Below, piece after piece: positions 7,796-16,336 of a DNA stretch of 54,688 bases. The first letter of the stretch is position 1; each line of letters starts with the position of its first letter. Origin of the DNA: Planctomycetota bacterium. Its GTDB lineage: Bacteria; Planctomycetota; Planctomycetia; Pirellulales; Pirellulaceae. The notes beneath the pieces were generated by a model, which was not told where the DNA came from, did no database searches, and worked only from the letters and a program-made list of their open reading frames with translations. Made by a program: the position numbers and the translations under genes. The stretch covers positions 1 to 54,688 of the forward strand of contig JAQBZB010000020.1 in NCBI GenBank assembly GCA_027622275.1, in the 5' to 3' direction.

Positions 7796-9469
7796 ATGAG
7801 TCGCCAATACATTTACACGATCGAACGCCTGACCAAAAAACACGGGCAGCGGGAAGTCCTCAAAGAGATCTGGCTTGCTTTCTATCCGGGAGCCAAGATC
7901 GGCGTCCTCGGGCGTAACGGAGCTGGCAAGAGCACGCTGCTGCGGATCATGGCGGGGATGGACAAGGATTTTGAAGGCGAAGCTCGTCTGACCCAGGGCT
8001 TTACCGTCGGCTATCTCTCGCAAGAGCCGGTCCTCAACCCGGAGAAGGACGTCTGGGGGAACGTCGAGGAAGCGGTCGCCCCGCGACGCAAGATGCTCGA
8101 CCGCTACAACGAAATCAGCGGCTTGCTCGGCGAGCCGATGGATGACAACAAGATGCAGAAGCTGTGCGACGAGATGGCGCGGCTGCAGGATCAGATCGAG
8201 GCCACGAAGACCTGGGAACTCGACCGCGAGATCGAGATCGCCTTCGACATCATGAACCTGCCGGATCGCGATGCCGATGTAACGACTCTGTCGGGCGGCG
8301 AGCGGCGGCGCGTGGCGCTGTGCAAGCTGTTGCTCGAACGGCCCGACTTGCTGCTGCTAGACGAACCGACAAACCACTTGGATGCCGAAGCCGTCTTGTG
8401 GCTCGAACGCCACTTGGGCGAATACGAAGGAACGGTGGTCGCGGTGACTCACGATCGCTACTTCCTGGACAACGTCGCGCAGTGGATCTTGGAACTCGAT
8501 CGCGGCAGGGGTATTCCCTACGAAGGCAATTACTCGTCGTGGTTGGAACAGAAGCAAGAACGGCTGCGCCACGAAGAACGCAAATCGGACGCGCGGGAGA
8601 AGACGCTCGCGCGGGAACTGGAATGGATTCGCATGTCGCCCAAGGCGCGGCAAGCCAAGAGCAAGGCGCGCATCAGCGCCTACGAACAGATGGCGGCCGA
8701 GCGGTTCGAGGATCGCACGGATGAAGTCGAGCTGCAGATTCCGCCCGGCAAGCATCTCGGCGGCCTCGTCATTCAAGCCAAGGATTTGACCAAAGGATAC
8801 GGTGACAAGGTCTTGATGGAGAGCTTGAATTTTAGCTTGCCTCCCGGCGGGATCGTCGGCGTGATCGGTCCCAACGGTGCCGGCAAGACGACCCTGTTCC
8901 GCATGCTCATCGGCCAGGAACAGCCCGATTCCGGCACGCTCAAAGTCGGCGAAACGGTGGAACTCGGCTACGTCGACCAGAACCGCGATGCTCTCGACCC
9001 GGACAAGACCGTCTATCAAGAGATCTCCGGCGGCTATGACAATCTCGACATGGGCGGGCGGACGATCAACTCGCGAGCTTACGTCTCGCGCTTCAATTTC
9101 CGCGGCACCGATCAGGAGAAGAAGGTCGGCATTTTATCCGGCGGCGAGCGCAATCGAGTTCACCTAGCCTCTCTCTTGCGCCGCGGTTCCAACGTCTTGC
9201 TCTTGGACGAGCCGACCAACGACCTCGACGTCGATACGCTGCGAGCGTTGGAAGAAGCGATTGTGAACTACGTCGGCTGTGTCGTCGTGATCACCCACGA
9301 TCGCTGGTTCCTCGACCGCCTGGCGACGCACATTCTGGCGTTCGAAGGCGACGGCTACGTGCATTGGTGCGAAGGCAACTTCCAGACCTACGAAGACCAG
9401 CGCCGCGAGCGGCTTGGCATCAAAGACGACGAGCCACAGCGGTTCCGATATAAGAAGCTTCAGCGTTGA
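7796..9469 (+). CDS. ettA: Energy-dependent translational throttle protein EttA (ABC-F)
   Basis: EttA is a ribosome-associated ABC-F ATPase that binds the E site and gates entry into elongation according to ATP/ADP ratio. The first ABC domain has Walker A GRNGAGKST, signature LSGGERRR and Walker B LLLLDEPTNHLD. The linker is charged and Arg/Lys-rich (ARQAKSKARISAYEQM). The second domain has GPNGAGKTT, LSGGERNR and LLLDEPTNDLD. The C-terminal segment ending RFRYKKLQR is typical of EttA rather than of Uup or YheS. The 557 residues match the family, and there are no membrane segments. Confidence 0.95.
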   Translation: MSRQYIYTIERLTKKHGQREVLKEIWLAFYPGAKIGVLGRNGAGKSTLLRIMAGMDKDFEGEARLTQGFTVGYLSQEPVLNPEKDVWGNVEEAVAPRRKMLDRYNEISGLLGEPMDDNKMQKLCDEMARLQDQIEATKTWELDREIEIAFDIMNLPDRDADVTTLSGGERRRVALCKLLLERPDLLLLDEPTNHLDAEAVLWLERHLGEYEGTVVAVTHDRYFLDNVAQWILELDRGRGIPYEGNYSSWLEQKQERLRHEERKSDAREKTLARELEWIRMSPKARQAKSKARISAYEQMAAERFEDRTDEVELQIPPGKHLGGLVIQAKDLTKGYGDKVLMESLNFSLPPGGIVGVIGPNGAGKTTLFRMLIGQEQPDSGTLKVGETVELGYVDQNRDALDPDKTVYQEISGGYDNLDMGGRTINSRAYVSRFNFRGTDQEKKVGILSGGERNRVHLASLLRRGSNVLLLDEPTNDLDVDTLRALEEAIVNYVGCVVVITHDRWFLDRLATHILAFEGDGYVHWCEGNFQTYEDQRRERLGIKDDEPQRFRYKKLQR

Positions 9470-9585
9470 AGCAATCGCTCGCATCGGCTTGACCATCGAC
9501 GGCTGATGTATTACTACTGGCGAAGGACGCGGCGTCTGAGTGGGCGTTGCGACTCGGTTTGGTTAATCAGGAGAGGAAAGTCAAC

Positions 9586-9738
9586 GTGACGGTATTACAT
9601 AGCGGAACGACAAAGAAGTACTCAGAGAAATGGGACAAAATATTTGCTGACGGGAAAGCGAAAAAGAAGGTAACCGCCAGCAAGAAGAAAGCAGCTCCCA
9701 AAAAGTCGGCGAAGAAAAAAGCCAAGAAGAAGGCTTAA
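9586..9738 (+). CDS. Small lysine-rich basic protein
   Basis: A 50-residue protein if it starts at the GTG at 9586, which has a good ribosome site (AGGAGAGG, about 10 bases upstream). An ATG at 9547 would add 13 residues without a ribosome site. The N-terminal part (TVLHSGTTKKYSEKWDKIF) looks ordered, while the rest is a Lys/Ala tail ending SAKKKAKKKA, like the tail of histone H1. I believe similar small proteins are common in planctomycetes, but know of no proven function. Binding to nucleic acid is inferred from charge. It lies 57 bases before the SelW-like gene, with a GC palindrome between. Confidence 0.7.
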   Translation: MTVLHSGTTKKYSEKWDKIFADGKAKKKVTASKKKAAPKKSAKKKAKKKA

Positions 9739-9753
9739 GCGCCGGCCGGCGCT
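9738..9753. terminator. GC-rich palindrome after the small basic protein gene
   Basis: AGCGCCGGCCGGCGCT is a perfect 16-bp palindrome that starts on the last base of the TAA stop. It has no U-tract, so it may be only an attenuating or stabilising hairpin between this gene and the next. Confidence 0.4.
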
Positions 9754-9795
9754 GACAAATCACATCACCTCTCACTTTGCGAAGGAGACATGCAG

Positions 9796-10032
9796 ATGAA
9801 GATTCACCTTCGTTACTGCTCTGCTTGAAATTACGAACCCAAGGCCGTCAGTCTGACGTCCAAAGTTTTGTCGCAGTACAAGCAGAAGATTCAAAGCCTC
9901 GAGTTGGAGCCGTCCAAGGGCGGTTGCTTCGAATTAACGGTCGGCGGCGAGCTGATCTACTCGAAGCTTGCCACCGGCGAATTCCCCGACGAAGACACGA
10001 TGGTCGCCGAAGTCGGCAAGCGTCTCGAGTAG
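9796..10032 (+). CDS. SelW/Rdx-family selenoprotein (UGA at codon 11 read as selenocysteine)
   Basis: From the ATG at 9796 (AAGGAG 8 bases upstream) the frame reads MKIHLRYCSA, then TGA at 9826-9828, then NYEPKAVSLTSKVL, and continues without another stop to TAG at 10030-10032. That gives 78 residues with Sec at position 11. The product has the Rdx hallmarks: a CxxU redox motif (Cys8, Sec11) after the first strand, NYEPKA at the helix start, then GGCFELTVGGELIYSK and TGEFPDED. SelW-like proteins are small thioredoxin-fold redox proteins. A hairpin 14 bases after the UGA fits a bacterial SECIS. The alternatives are a Cys-to-stop mutation (a pseudogene) or a sequencing error. The frame would be missed by normal gene calling. 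Confidence 0.8.
9843..9861 (+). promoter_or_regulatory. Candidate bacterial SECIS element
   Basis: The stem G-G-(C·T)-C-G-T-C-A pairs with T-G-A-C-G-T-C-C around the loop GTC (9851-9853). The loop starts 22 bases after the UGA and its first base is G. This fits the published bacterial SECIS description: a loop 16-37 bases past the UGA with a guanosine in its first two positions. Pairing was done by eye. Confidence 0.6.
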
Positions 10033-10108
10033 GCGGAACAAGGCTTTGCGCAGCTCCGGCACTCCAGAAAAACTTGCCGGAATTGCGCAAAGCCTTGTTC
10101 CGGCCTAC
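10029..10108. repeat. Long inverted repeat, GTAGGCGGAACAAGG type
   Basis: An 80-bp imperfect palindrome with arms GTAGGCGGAACAAGG and CCTTGTTCCGGCCTAC, and an inner GCTTTGCGCA paired with TGCGCAAAGC. The string CTTGTTCCGGCCTAC also occurs at 146-160. It lies between the convergent SelW-like and PQQ genes, overlapping the SelW-like stop codon, and can terminate transcription in both directions. Confidence 0.75.
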
Positions 10109-10122
10109 ACTCGGCACAGCGC

Positions 10123-11394
10123 TCACTCGCCGATGCAGTAAAGATGTCCGAACGTGCGGATGAAGATTTGTCCACCCGAGACCGCGGGCGTCGAGTTACT
10201 TGGCTCGCCTAACCGGTTCGACGCGAGACCTTCGTACTTGTCGAGGTTCGGCTTGAAGACTTGCGTCGTGCCATCTTGATTCGTCAGGTAACACCGCTCG
10301 GCAGCGTACACGATCGATCCCCAACTGCTCCCCGATCGCTCGGTCCAAACAACCTTCCCCGTTTTCGGGTCGAGGCATTCAAGCGTCCCTGGGGAGCCGG
10401 CGTTCGGGCGATAGATGTGGCCGTCGAGAAACACACCCGAGCCGATGCTTTGCGGATTCGATTCGTTGCGCCACAGTCGGTTCGAGTCAGTGATGTTGCC
10501 GTGGCCGCCAAGCCGCACGCCGAGACCAGGGCCTCCGAATCCGCCAATCGCAACCAAGGTCTCGTCGCCCAGAATCGGCGACGAATACGAAAGGTCGCCT
10601 TTCGGCCCGCGTATTCCATCGCACGTCCAAATCACTCCGCCGTCTTTCGGATCGAACGCGATGACGCGCGTCGGCATCGTGCAAATCACCTGGTCCGCGC
10701 CTTCCACGTTCGCAATGATCGGCGTACACCACGAACCTTTGTACTTGCCGTCCTCGCGCTCGCTGCCGTTTTTGCCTTGCTGCGGTTCGTCGACTTCCCA
10801 GATCGTCTTGCCGGTCTGCAAGTCAAACGCCGCGACGAAATTGCGTTCGCCGGGGCCGCTGTGCAGGATGACACGATCTTTATAGATCACCGGCGACGTG
10901 CCGTAGCCCCAAATATGCTCGAACTCGCCGAGGTCTCGCGACCACAACTTGTTGCCTGCGAAGTCGAGGCACACCAGGCCCGCCGAGGCGTGCCACACAA
11001 CGACGACTTCGCCGTTCGCCGCTGGCGTCGAGCCGCAATACGGATTCGTCTGGTGCGTCGGCATCTTCTTGGCAAAGTCGACCGTATGCTTCCAAAGCTC
11101 TTTGCCGTCCTGGCGATCAAAGCAAAGCAGCGACCGCTGGTGCCCTTCGTCGTCTTGCGCCGACGTCACGAAGACGCGTCCGTTCGAGACAATCGGACTG
11201 CCATTCGCGGGGCGGGGCAGGGCGGCCTTCCACTTGATATTCTGATCAGGGCTCCAAGTTAGCGGTGCGGAAGTTTCCTTCGAGATGCCGTTACCGTCGG
11301 GTCCGCGGAATCCGGGCCAGTCTTCGCCGGAGGCTTGACCGACGACGAGAGTGGCCAGAGCGATACAAAACGCGATACGTGAGTTCCAGTTCAT
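10123..11394 (-). CDS. Secreted PQQ-like beta-propeller repeat protein
   Basis: A 423-residue exported protein from the ATG at 11394 (MNWNSRIAFCIALATLVVG, a signal peptide). The mature part begins EDWPGFRGPDGNGISKE, the usual opening of planctomycete PQQ-like proteins. Repeated propeller blades have the pattern LLCFDRQDGKELWKHTV, LVCLDFAGNKLWSRDL, VAAFDLQTGKTIWEV and LECLDPKTGKVVWTERS. The fold resembles BamB and quinoprotein dehydrogenases. No cofactor residues can be assigned, so a scaffold or binding role is as likely as an enzyme. The gene is convergent with the SelW-like gene and lies 37 bases past the isochorismatase stop, so the two minus-strand genes may be co-transcribed. Confidence 0.85.
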   Translation of the reverse strand: MNWNSRIAFCIALATLVVGQASGEDWPGFRGPDGNGISKETSAPLTWSPDQNIKWKAALPRPANGSPIVSNGRVFVTSAQDDEGHQRSLLCFDRQDGKELWKHTVDFAKKMPTHQTNPYCGSTPAANGEVVVVWHASAGLVCLDFAGNKLWSRDLGEFEHIWGYGTSPVIYKDRVILHSGPGERNFVAAFDLQTGKTIWEVDEPQQGKNGSEREDGKYKGSWCTPIIANVEGADQVICTMPTRVIAFDPKDGGVIWTCDGIRGPKGDLSYSSPILGDETLVAIGGFGGPGLGVRLGGHGNITDSNRLWRNESNPQSIGSGVFLDGHIYRPNAGSPGTLECLDPKTGKVVWTERSGSSWGSIVYAAERCYLTNQDGTTQVFKPNLDKYEGLASNRLGEPSNSTPAVSGGQIFIRTFGHLYCIGE

Positions 11395-11431
11395 CGTCAA
11401 TCTCCATAACACCGTGTAGGCTTGGTTCACT

Positions 11432-12127
11432 TTACTTCGCCAGGGACAATAATTGCGAGACAACTTCATCGACGGGCGTCACGTCGCCGATGTCGATGTC
11501 GATGTCCAGTAAGTTCACTTCATGCATGATCTCGCATCGTTCGCCGACGGCTTCGCGCGGCACGATCACGCCGAAACTGTCGATCGCGTCGCGGCATGTC
11601 GCATAGACGCAGTGGCTGGTGCTCACACCCGTGACGATCAAGGTATCGACTCGCAGCGACGCGAGCATCTCGTGCAAGTTCGTTCCCTTGAACGCCGACG
11701 CGTAGCGCTTGCGAAGCAGTTTTTCTGTTGGGCGTCGTTCCAGACGGGGATCGAGCTCGAACAAGTCACCAGGGTCATTCGGGACTTGCCACTTGAGCTT
11801 CTTGTTCTGAGGGCTAGGCGGATCGGCCGGATCGTGAGCGAAGCTCGTAAAGAAGATCGGAATCCCGGCCTTGCGCGACGCTGCAAGGACGCGGCAGGTC
11901 TGCTCAACCACGCTGTTCAGGTTCGCACCGATATGAACACTCGTATCGAGCCAATACTTGGCCAGATCGATCACAATCAACGCGGGCCGTTCGCCAAAAC
12001 CGACGCGTTCTCCCCAACCTCGCTCAAGGTACTTGCCACGCAAATCCTGCAGGTGTTCGAGCAACGGCGCTCGAAGCGAATCAGGCAGCCGCAAGTCGTC
12101 CGAGCCAAATGCTAAGCGTTCCGCCAT
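11432..12127 (-). CDS. Isochorismatase-like cysteine hydrolase
   Basis: A 231-residue cytoplasmic hydrolase of the isochorismatase/nicotinamidase/N-carbamoylsarcosine amidohydrolase fold. The catalytic triad is visible: Asp in LIVIDLAKYW, Lys in LRKRYASAF and the nucleophilic Cys in VSTSHCVYATCRDA, preceded by VTGV. The insert at DPADPPSPQNKKLKW and the N-terminal extension of about 45 residues are closest to the carbamoylsarcosine-amidase type, but the substrate cannot be named from sequence. It lies just upstream of the PQQ protein on the same strand. Confidence 0.85.
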   Translation of the reverse strand: MAERLAFGSDDLRLPDSLRAPLLEHLQDLRGKYLERGWGERVGFGERPALIVIDLAKYWLDTSVHIGANLNSVVEQTCRVLAASRKAGIPIFFTSFAHDPADPPSPQNKKLKWQVPNDPGDLFELDPRLERRPTEKLLRKRYASAFKGTNLHEMLASLRVDTLIVTGVSTSHCVYATCRDAIDSFGVIVPREAVGERCEIMHEVNLLDIDIDIGDVTPVDEVVSQLLSLAK

Positions 12128-12269
12128 CGGTCAGCCTCGTTCAAGCCTGTGAATGGATAGTCCCAGCGAGCCTCAACATATCAGAGTCAATTGATGAATC
12201 GCAAGCTGCCGTCTGATACAATCCGGCGAGTGTGGATTGTTGGTTAACTCCAGCCGTGAGGAGATCGTC

Positions 12270-15200
12270 ATGCCGCGATCGTTGCAGTCAGTCTCGCCGT
12301 TTTCCCGTCTGTTTGTTGTGGTTGTGGCTGTCGCTTGGCTGACTTGCGAGTCGTCATTCGCACAGATTAGTAGCAGATCGGCGAAGTCTCCGTTCGTGGT
12401 GAAGGAGGCTGGCGTGATGCGCGGCATCGTTGCCCTCTTGGGAGCAGACTGGAGTCTTGCGGTTGATCTCAAATACTGTACGGAACTATTGATTTATGTC
12501 CGCGAACCAAGCACCGACGCAGTCGATGCATTTCGCGAGAAACTGGAAGAGTTGGACATTGGAATCGATCGGATCGTCGTCGAGCAGGGGCCGGTAGAAC
12601 GGCTCCCGTTCGCCGATAACACGGTCGACATTGTAATTGCGTCGAAGTCGGATCAGTCTGTGTTAGCGAAGCTGTCCGCGAAGGAGGTGATGCGCGTGCT
12701 GCGTCCGGAAGGGACGGCGTTACTTACACCTGCCAATGCGAGTGACTCAGACACGCTCGACTTCGCGACTCTCTCCGAGCAAGTTCGGGCCGCGGGCGGT
12801 GTCTCGCTTAAGCAAGTCGAAGGTCCGTCGCAACAGTGGCTCGTCGCGAAGAAGCCGCCCATGCCTGGCGCGGACGATTGGACGCATTGGGAACACGGCG
12901 CGGACAACAATCCCGTCTCCAGCGACTCGGCGATCAAAGCGCCTTACATGACACAGTTCATGGCCCATCCGATGTACATCGGCATGCCTTCCATTACGAC
13001 CGCAGCCGGCGGACGCACCTTCCTCGCCATCGGGCATATCTCGCATCATCCGCGCGAATGGGACACGCTCTACAAGCTGATCGCGCGAAACGGCTATAAC
13101 GGCACCGTCTTGTGGAAACGTGACTTGCCGGAAGGCTACTGGGTGCATCGCTCGGCTTTCATCGCCACCAAGGACACGTTCTTCATGCTGGACGGCGACG
13201 GATGTCTGTTGCTCGATCCGGAGACCGGTGTCGAGCGAGAACGTCTTTCGCTGCCTGATGTCAATGGTGAGTGGAAATGGATGGTACTGAAAGACAACGT
13301 CCTGTACGTCATGTCCGGCAAGTGGGAGCAGGGAACGGTTAGGATCAAGGGCGATCGTGAAGTCGGCGGATGGAGTTGGGCGGATCTCAGTCCCGAATAC
13401 TACGGCGAGTATTCATTTGGCTTCGGCGATACGATCGTGGCTTTCGACTTGTCCGCGCGGAAGACACTTTGGACGCATCAGGAAGAAACGCCGATCGACT
13501 CGCGTGCGATGGCCATTCGAGACGGCAAGGTGTATTTGTTCTGCCCCGAATGGCACATCCGTGCTTTGTCGGAGGAAACCGGCGAGGTGCTTTGGACGAA
13601 TGCGGACACCGGGATTCGCGATCTGATCTCGGAGCCGGGCAAGGGACTGACGTCGACACCCGGCTTTAAGTCGATGTGCCTAGCGGTTGCCACGTCCGAC
13701 GCCTTGATCATTCAAGGGCAAACGCGAATGAACGTCGTCGGCATCTCGACCAAGGACGGCAGTTTGCTCTGGACGAAACGCAAGATCACGAATAATCCGA
13801 ATCCGATCTTTGTCAACGGAGAAGTCGTGCTGGGCGTCGGTCCGCGTGGTGCGCACGTGGTCATTGATCCAGTCAGCGGTGACGTCAAGGAGCAACTTGC
13901 TTTCTTCAAGCAAGCCTGCACGCGCCTGACCGCTTGCGAGGATTCGTTCTTCTGCCGAGGCGAGGGGACCATGCGATACGACCGTGCGACGAAGAAGGTC
14001 ATGATCGATGGCGCGGCGCGACCGGCGTGCAATGACGGCGCTCTGCCCGCGAACGGGATGCTTTACATTGGCCCGTGGCAGTGCGACTGCAACCTGTCGT
14101 TGATCGGCAGCATCGCCAAGTGTTCCGCCGGCGATTTCCGTTTCGATCATGTCGCAACGAACGAAGACCGCTTGCAGCAGTACGTTGCGGCCGGCGAAGC
14201 GATCGCGCCGCTCGATGTGAGCGATGCCGATTGGCCCACGTTGCGCGGCGATCTCCAACGCACCAGCAGTTCGCCGCTGGCCATCGCCGGGCGAGTCACG
14301 CCTAGCTGGCAAGTTGCGTCGGCTTCAGAAGACACTGTCGCACCGCCCGTTGCGGCCGGCGATTTCGTTTTTGTGGCGGGAACGGATGGCAACGTTCGAG
14401 CTTATGGGTCACACGACGGCAAAGAGCGTTGGACGTTTGCAACTGCCGCGCCCATCAAGAGTTCGCCGACAGTTTGGAACGGGCGGCTCTACGTCGGTTC
14501 CGGCGACGGATATGCGTATTGTCTGGAAGCGGCGACGGGACGACCGCGATGGCGATTCCGCGCGGCTCCCGTGGAACGTCACATCATGGTGTACGGAAAT
14601 CTTTCCTCGACCTGGCCCGTCAACTCGGGAGTCACAATCAACGATGGCGTCGCCTACTTCGCGGCGGGCATCATCGATTCCGACGGCACGTACGTTTATG
14701 CCGTTGATGCGACGACCGGCGAATTGAAATGGCAGAACAACTCGGCCGGGCATCTCTCGCCCGAGCTGCGCAAGGGCGTCAGTGTGCAAGGCAACATGAC
14801 GGTGATGGGAGATCAGTTGTTGCTGGCGGGCGGCAACCAAGTGTCGCCGGCGATCTTTGATATCAGTACCGGCGAACTTCGCGCGAAATCGTTCGCACAA
14901 GGGCAACCGAAATCCAACAGCGGGCAATTCGTCGGAGCGTTCCTGGACAAGTCCGCGATCGTCGGTGGCCGAATTCTCTACTCGGCGGCAGACAACGTCG
15001 CGACGAAAGGGAACTTCGTCGCCTTCTCCGACAAAGGAGCGTTCGCCTTGAACTACGGCGGCATTCCACCGGCCTGGAACGACGAGACCATCGCGCTGGT
15101 TAACTTCAAGTTTGGCAAGATCGCATGCTTCGACACATCACAAGTTGTCGCCGGAATGACCGCTGGTTCGCCACCGAACAGTGACGCGCGCCGCTGGGTG

Positions 15201-15512
15201 AACCTGACCGACGAGATGCGCGAGGCTGGCAAAACACGCTGGGAGTCGGATCTTGGCGAAGGGAATAAGTTCGAAGCGGTCGCCATCGCCGTTTGTCCCG
15301 ACGCGATCCTGGCCGTCGTGAAGCAGCAGCTGAAATTCCGTGCTCGACCGCAATGGAATTTGGCGGCATTGAATGTTAAGACCGGTAAACCGCTTTGGCA
15401 GCAAGAGTTGCAGGGCGAACCATTGCCTGGAGGATTGCTCGTGGATCGGCACGGACAGATCGTGGTCACGATGCTCGATGGCAGCCTGCGGTCCTTCAGC
15501 ACGGCCGAGTGA
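12270..15512 (+). CDS. Exported methyltransferase-like/PQQ propeller fusion
   Basis: A 1080-residue protein. The ATG at 12270 follows GTGAGGAG and starts a signal peptide (LFVVVVAVAWLTCESSFAQ). Residues of about 50-200 resemble a class I methyltransferase core, including ERLPFADNTVDIVIA and EVMRVLRPEGTALL, but its first strand shows no clear SAM-binding glycine loop. The rest is PQQ-like repeats, for example LLLDPETGVERERL, LWTKRKITNNPNP, VRAYGSHDGKERWTF, YAYCLEAATGRPRW and LAALNVKTGKPLW, probably two propellers. A methyltransferase-like domain behind a signal peptide is odd, since SAM is cytoplasmic; it may be a degenerate binding domain. Confidence 0.8.
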   Translation: MPRSLQSVSPFSRLFVVVVAVAWLTCESSFAQISSRSAKSPFVVKEAGVMRGIVALLGADWSLAVDLKYCTELLIYVREPSTDAVDAFREKLEELDIGIDRIVVEQGPVERLPFADNTVDIVIASKSDQSVLAKLSAKEVMRVLRPEGTALLTPANASDSDTLDFATLSEQVRAAGGVSLKQVEGPSQQWLVAKKPPMPGADDWTHWEHGADNNPVSSDSAIKAPYMTQFMAHPMYIGMPSITTAAGGRTFLAIGHISHHPREWDTLYKLIARNGYNGTVLWKRDLPEGYWVHRSAFIATKDTFFMLDGDGCLLLDPETGVERERLSLPDVNGEWKWMVLKDNVLYVMSGKWEQGTVRIKGDREVGGWSWADLSPEYYGEYSFGFGDTIVAFDLSARKTLWTHQEETPIDSRAMAIRDGKVYLFCPEWHIRALSEETGEVLWTNADTGIRDLISEPGKGLTSTPGFKSMCLAVATSDALIIQGQTRMNVVGISTKDGSLLWTKRKITNNPNPIFVNGEVVLGVGPRGAHVVIDPVSGDVKEQLAFFKQACTRLTACEDSFFCRGEGTMRYDRATKKVMIDGAARPACNDGALPANGMLYIGPWQCDCNLSLIGSIAKCSAGDFRFDHVATNEDRLQQYVAAGEAIAPLDVSDADWPTLRGDLQRTSSSPLAIAGRVTPSWQVASASEDTVAPPVAAGDFVFVAGTDGNVRAYGSHDGKERWTFATAAPIKSSPTVWNGRLYVGSGDGYAYCLEAATGRPRWRFRAAPVERHIMVYGNLSSTWPVNSGVTINDGVAYFAAGIIDSDGTYVYAVDATTGELKWQNNSAGHLSPELRKGVSVQGNMTVMGDQLLLAGGNQVSPAIFDISTGELRAKSFAQGQPKSNSGQFVGAFLDKSAIVGGRILYSAADNVATKGNFVAFSDKGAFALNYGGIPPAWNDETIALVNFKFGKIACFDTSQVVAGMTAGSPPNSDARRWVNLTDEMREAGKTRWESDLGEGNKFEAVAIAVCPDAILAVVKQQLKFRARPQWNLAALNVKTGKPLWQQELQGEPLPGGLLVDRHGQIVVTMLDGSLRSFSTAE

Positions 15513-15599
15513 CAGATTCCACGTGACGGGCAACCAACAATTCGGCAATCCCGCCGAATAGTGACAGGCGACACACACGTCTGGTGAGAGGGGAGAGTT

Positions 15600-16238
15600 A
15601 TGCACACACTTGTTCTGTTGACACTATCGCTAGCCGCGACAACTCAAATTCCGGATGGATCGTTACTCGTCCTCGAGCACAGCAACAAACCGGTTGCGAA
15701 AGCGACGGGATCAAACATTACACACGTGGCGATCATCTTCCATCATGGCGACAGCGAGTGGGTCTACGAAGCAACTCCAGCGAAGGCTCGGCGTGTGGCG
15801 CTGGCGGAGTACCGGCGCGAGCTTGGCGAACTCAATCGCAACCGGCGCCAGCCAACTAGCGTCTCGGTTCTGAAACCCAAGTACCCGTACAGCGAAATGC
15901 AGATCGAGAAGATGCGGGCAAAGGCTGCCTCCCAAATTGGACGTCGCTATTCGGTCAAGGGCTATGTCCTTGGCAAGGAGACGGACGGCATCCACTGCGC
16001 CCACTTCGCGGCCGCGGCGCTTGAGGCCAGTGGCCGATTCCAGTTCGACCAAGCTTATGCGATCAGCCCCGGTGAGTTGATCGCGAAGATCAGCCCGTTG
16101 CATAAGCCGCCTGTCCGACTAACGGTCGAGGTGGACGAGTCCGACGAATCGTGGTGCGAGCGAAGCTGGACCGCTTGGTTCAACTATGGAGCGTGGTGCC
16201 GCTGGGCGTGCTACGAAACCTGGACGTTTTGCTGGTAA
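15600..16238 (+). CDS. YiiX/NlpC-P60-like permuted cysteine hydrolase
   Basis: A 212-residue protein with a short N-terminal signal (MHTLVLLTLSLAATTQ). The papain-like permuted (YiiX/DUF830) layout is visible: a catalytic-type His in NITHVAIIFHH, then about 100 residues later a Cys in GIHCAHFAAAALEASG, preceded by GRRYSVKGYVLG. Such enzymes cleave peptide or ester/thioester bonds, often at the envelope, but the substrate is unknown. The last 35 residues are unusual, rich in Trp and Cys (SWCERSWTAWFNYG, WCRWACYETWTFCW), and may be a disulfide-bonded or membrane-touching tail. It is 87 bases past the PQQ fusion. Confidence 0.72.
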   Translation: MHTLVLLTLSLAATTQIPDGSLLVLEHSNKPVAKATGSNITHVAIIFHHGDSEWVYEATPAKARRVALAEYRRELGELNRNRRQPTSVSVLKPKYPYSEMQIEKMRAKAASQIGRRYSVKGYVLGKETDGIHCAHFAAAALEASGRFQFDQAYAISPGELIAKISPLHKPPVRLTVEVDESDESWCERSWTAWFNYGAWCRWACYETWTFCW

Positions 16239-16301
16239 ACAACTTCCCCATTCGTGCAGACGAAGAGGGATTGGATCGGGCTTCACGTTGCAGTAACCTC
16301 T

Positions 16302-16318
16302 GAGGACGTTACGTCCTC
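16302..16318. repeat. 17-bp palindrome before the dehydrogenase gene
   Basis: GAGGACGT-T-ACGTCCTC is a perfect palindrome with one central base, 19 bases before the D-2-hydroxyacid dehydrogenase ATG. It could be an operator or a leader hairpin; no regulator is encoded next to it. Confidence 0.45.
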
Positions 16319-16336
16319 TCGCACCGAGGAGCCCCG

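Noticed and set aside
9777-10163. 128-codon open frame overlapping the SelW-like gene in another frame
   Set aside because: It is Arg-rich, resembles nothing, and runs through the palindromic repeat; the SelW-like frame explains the stretch better.
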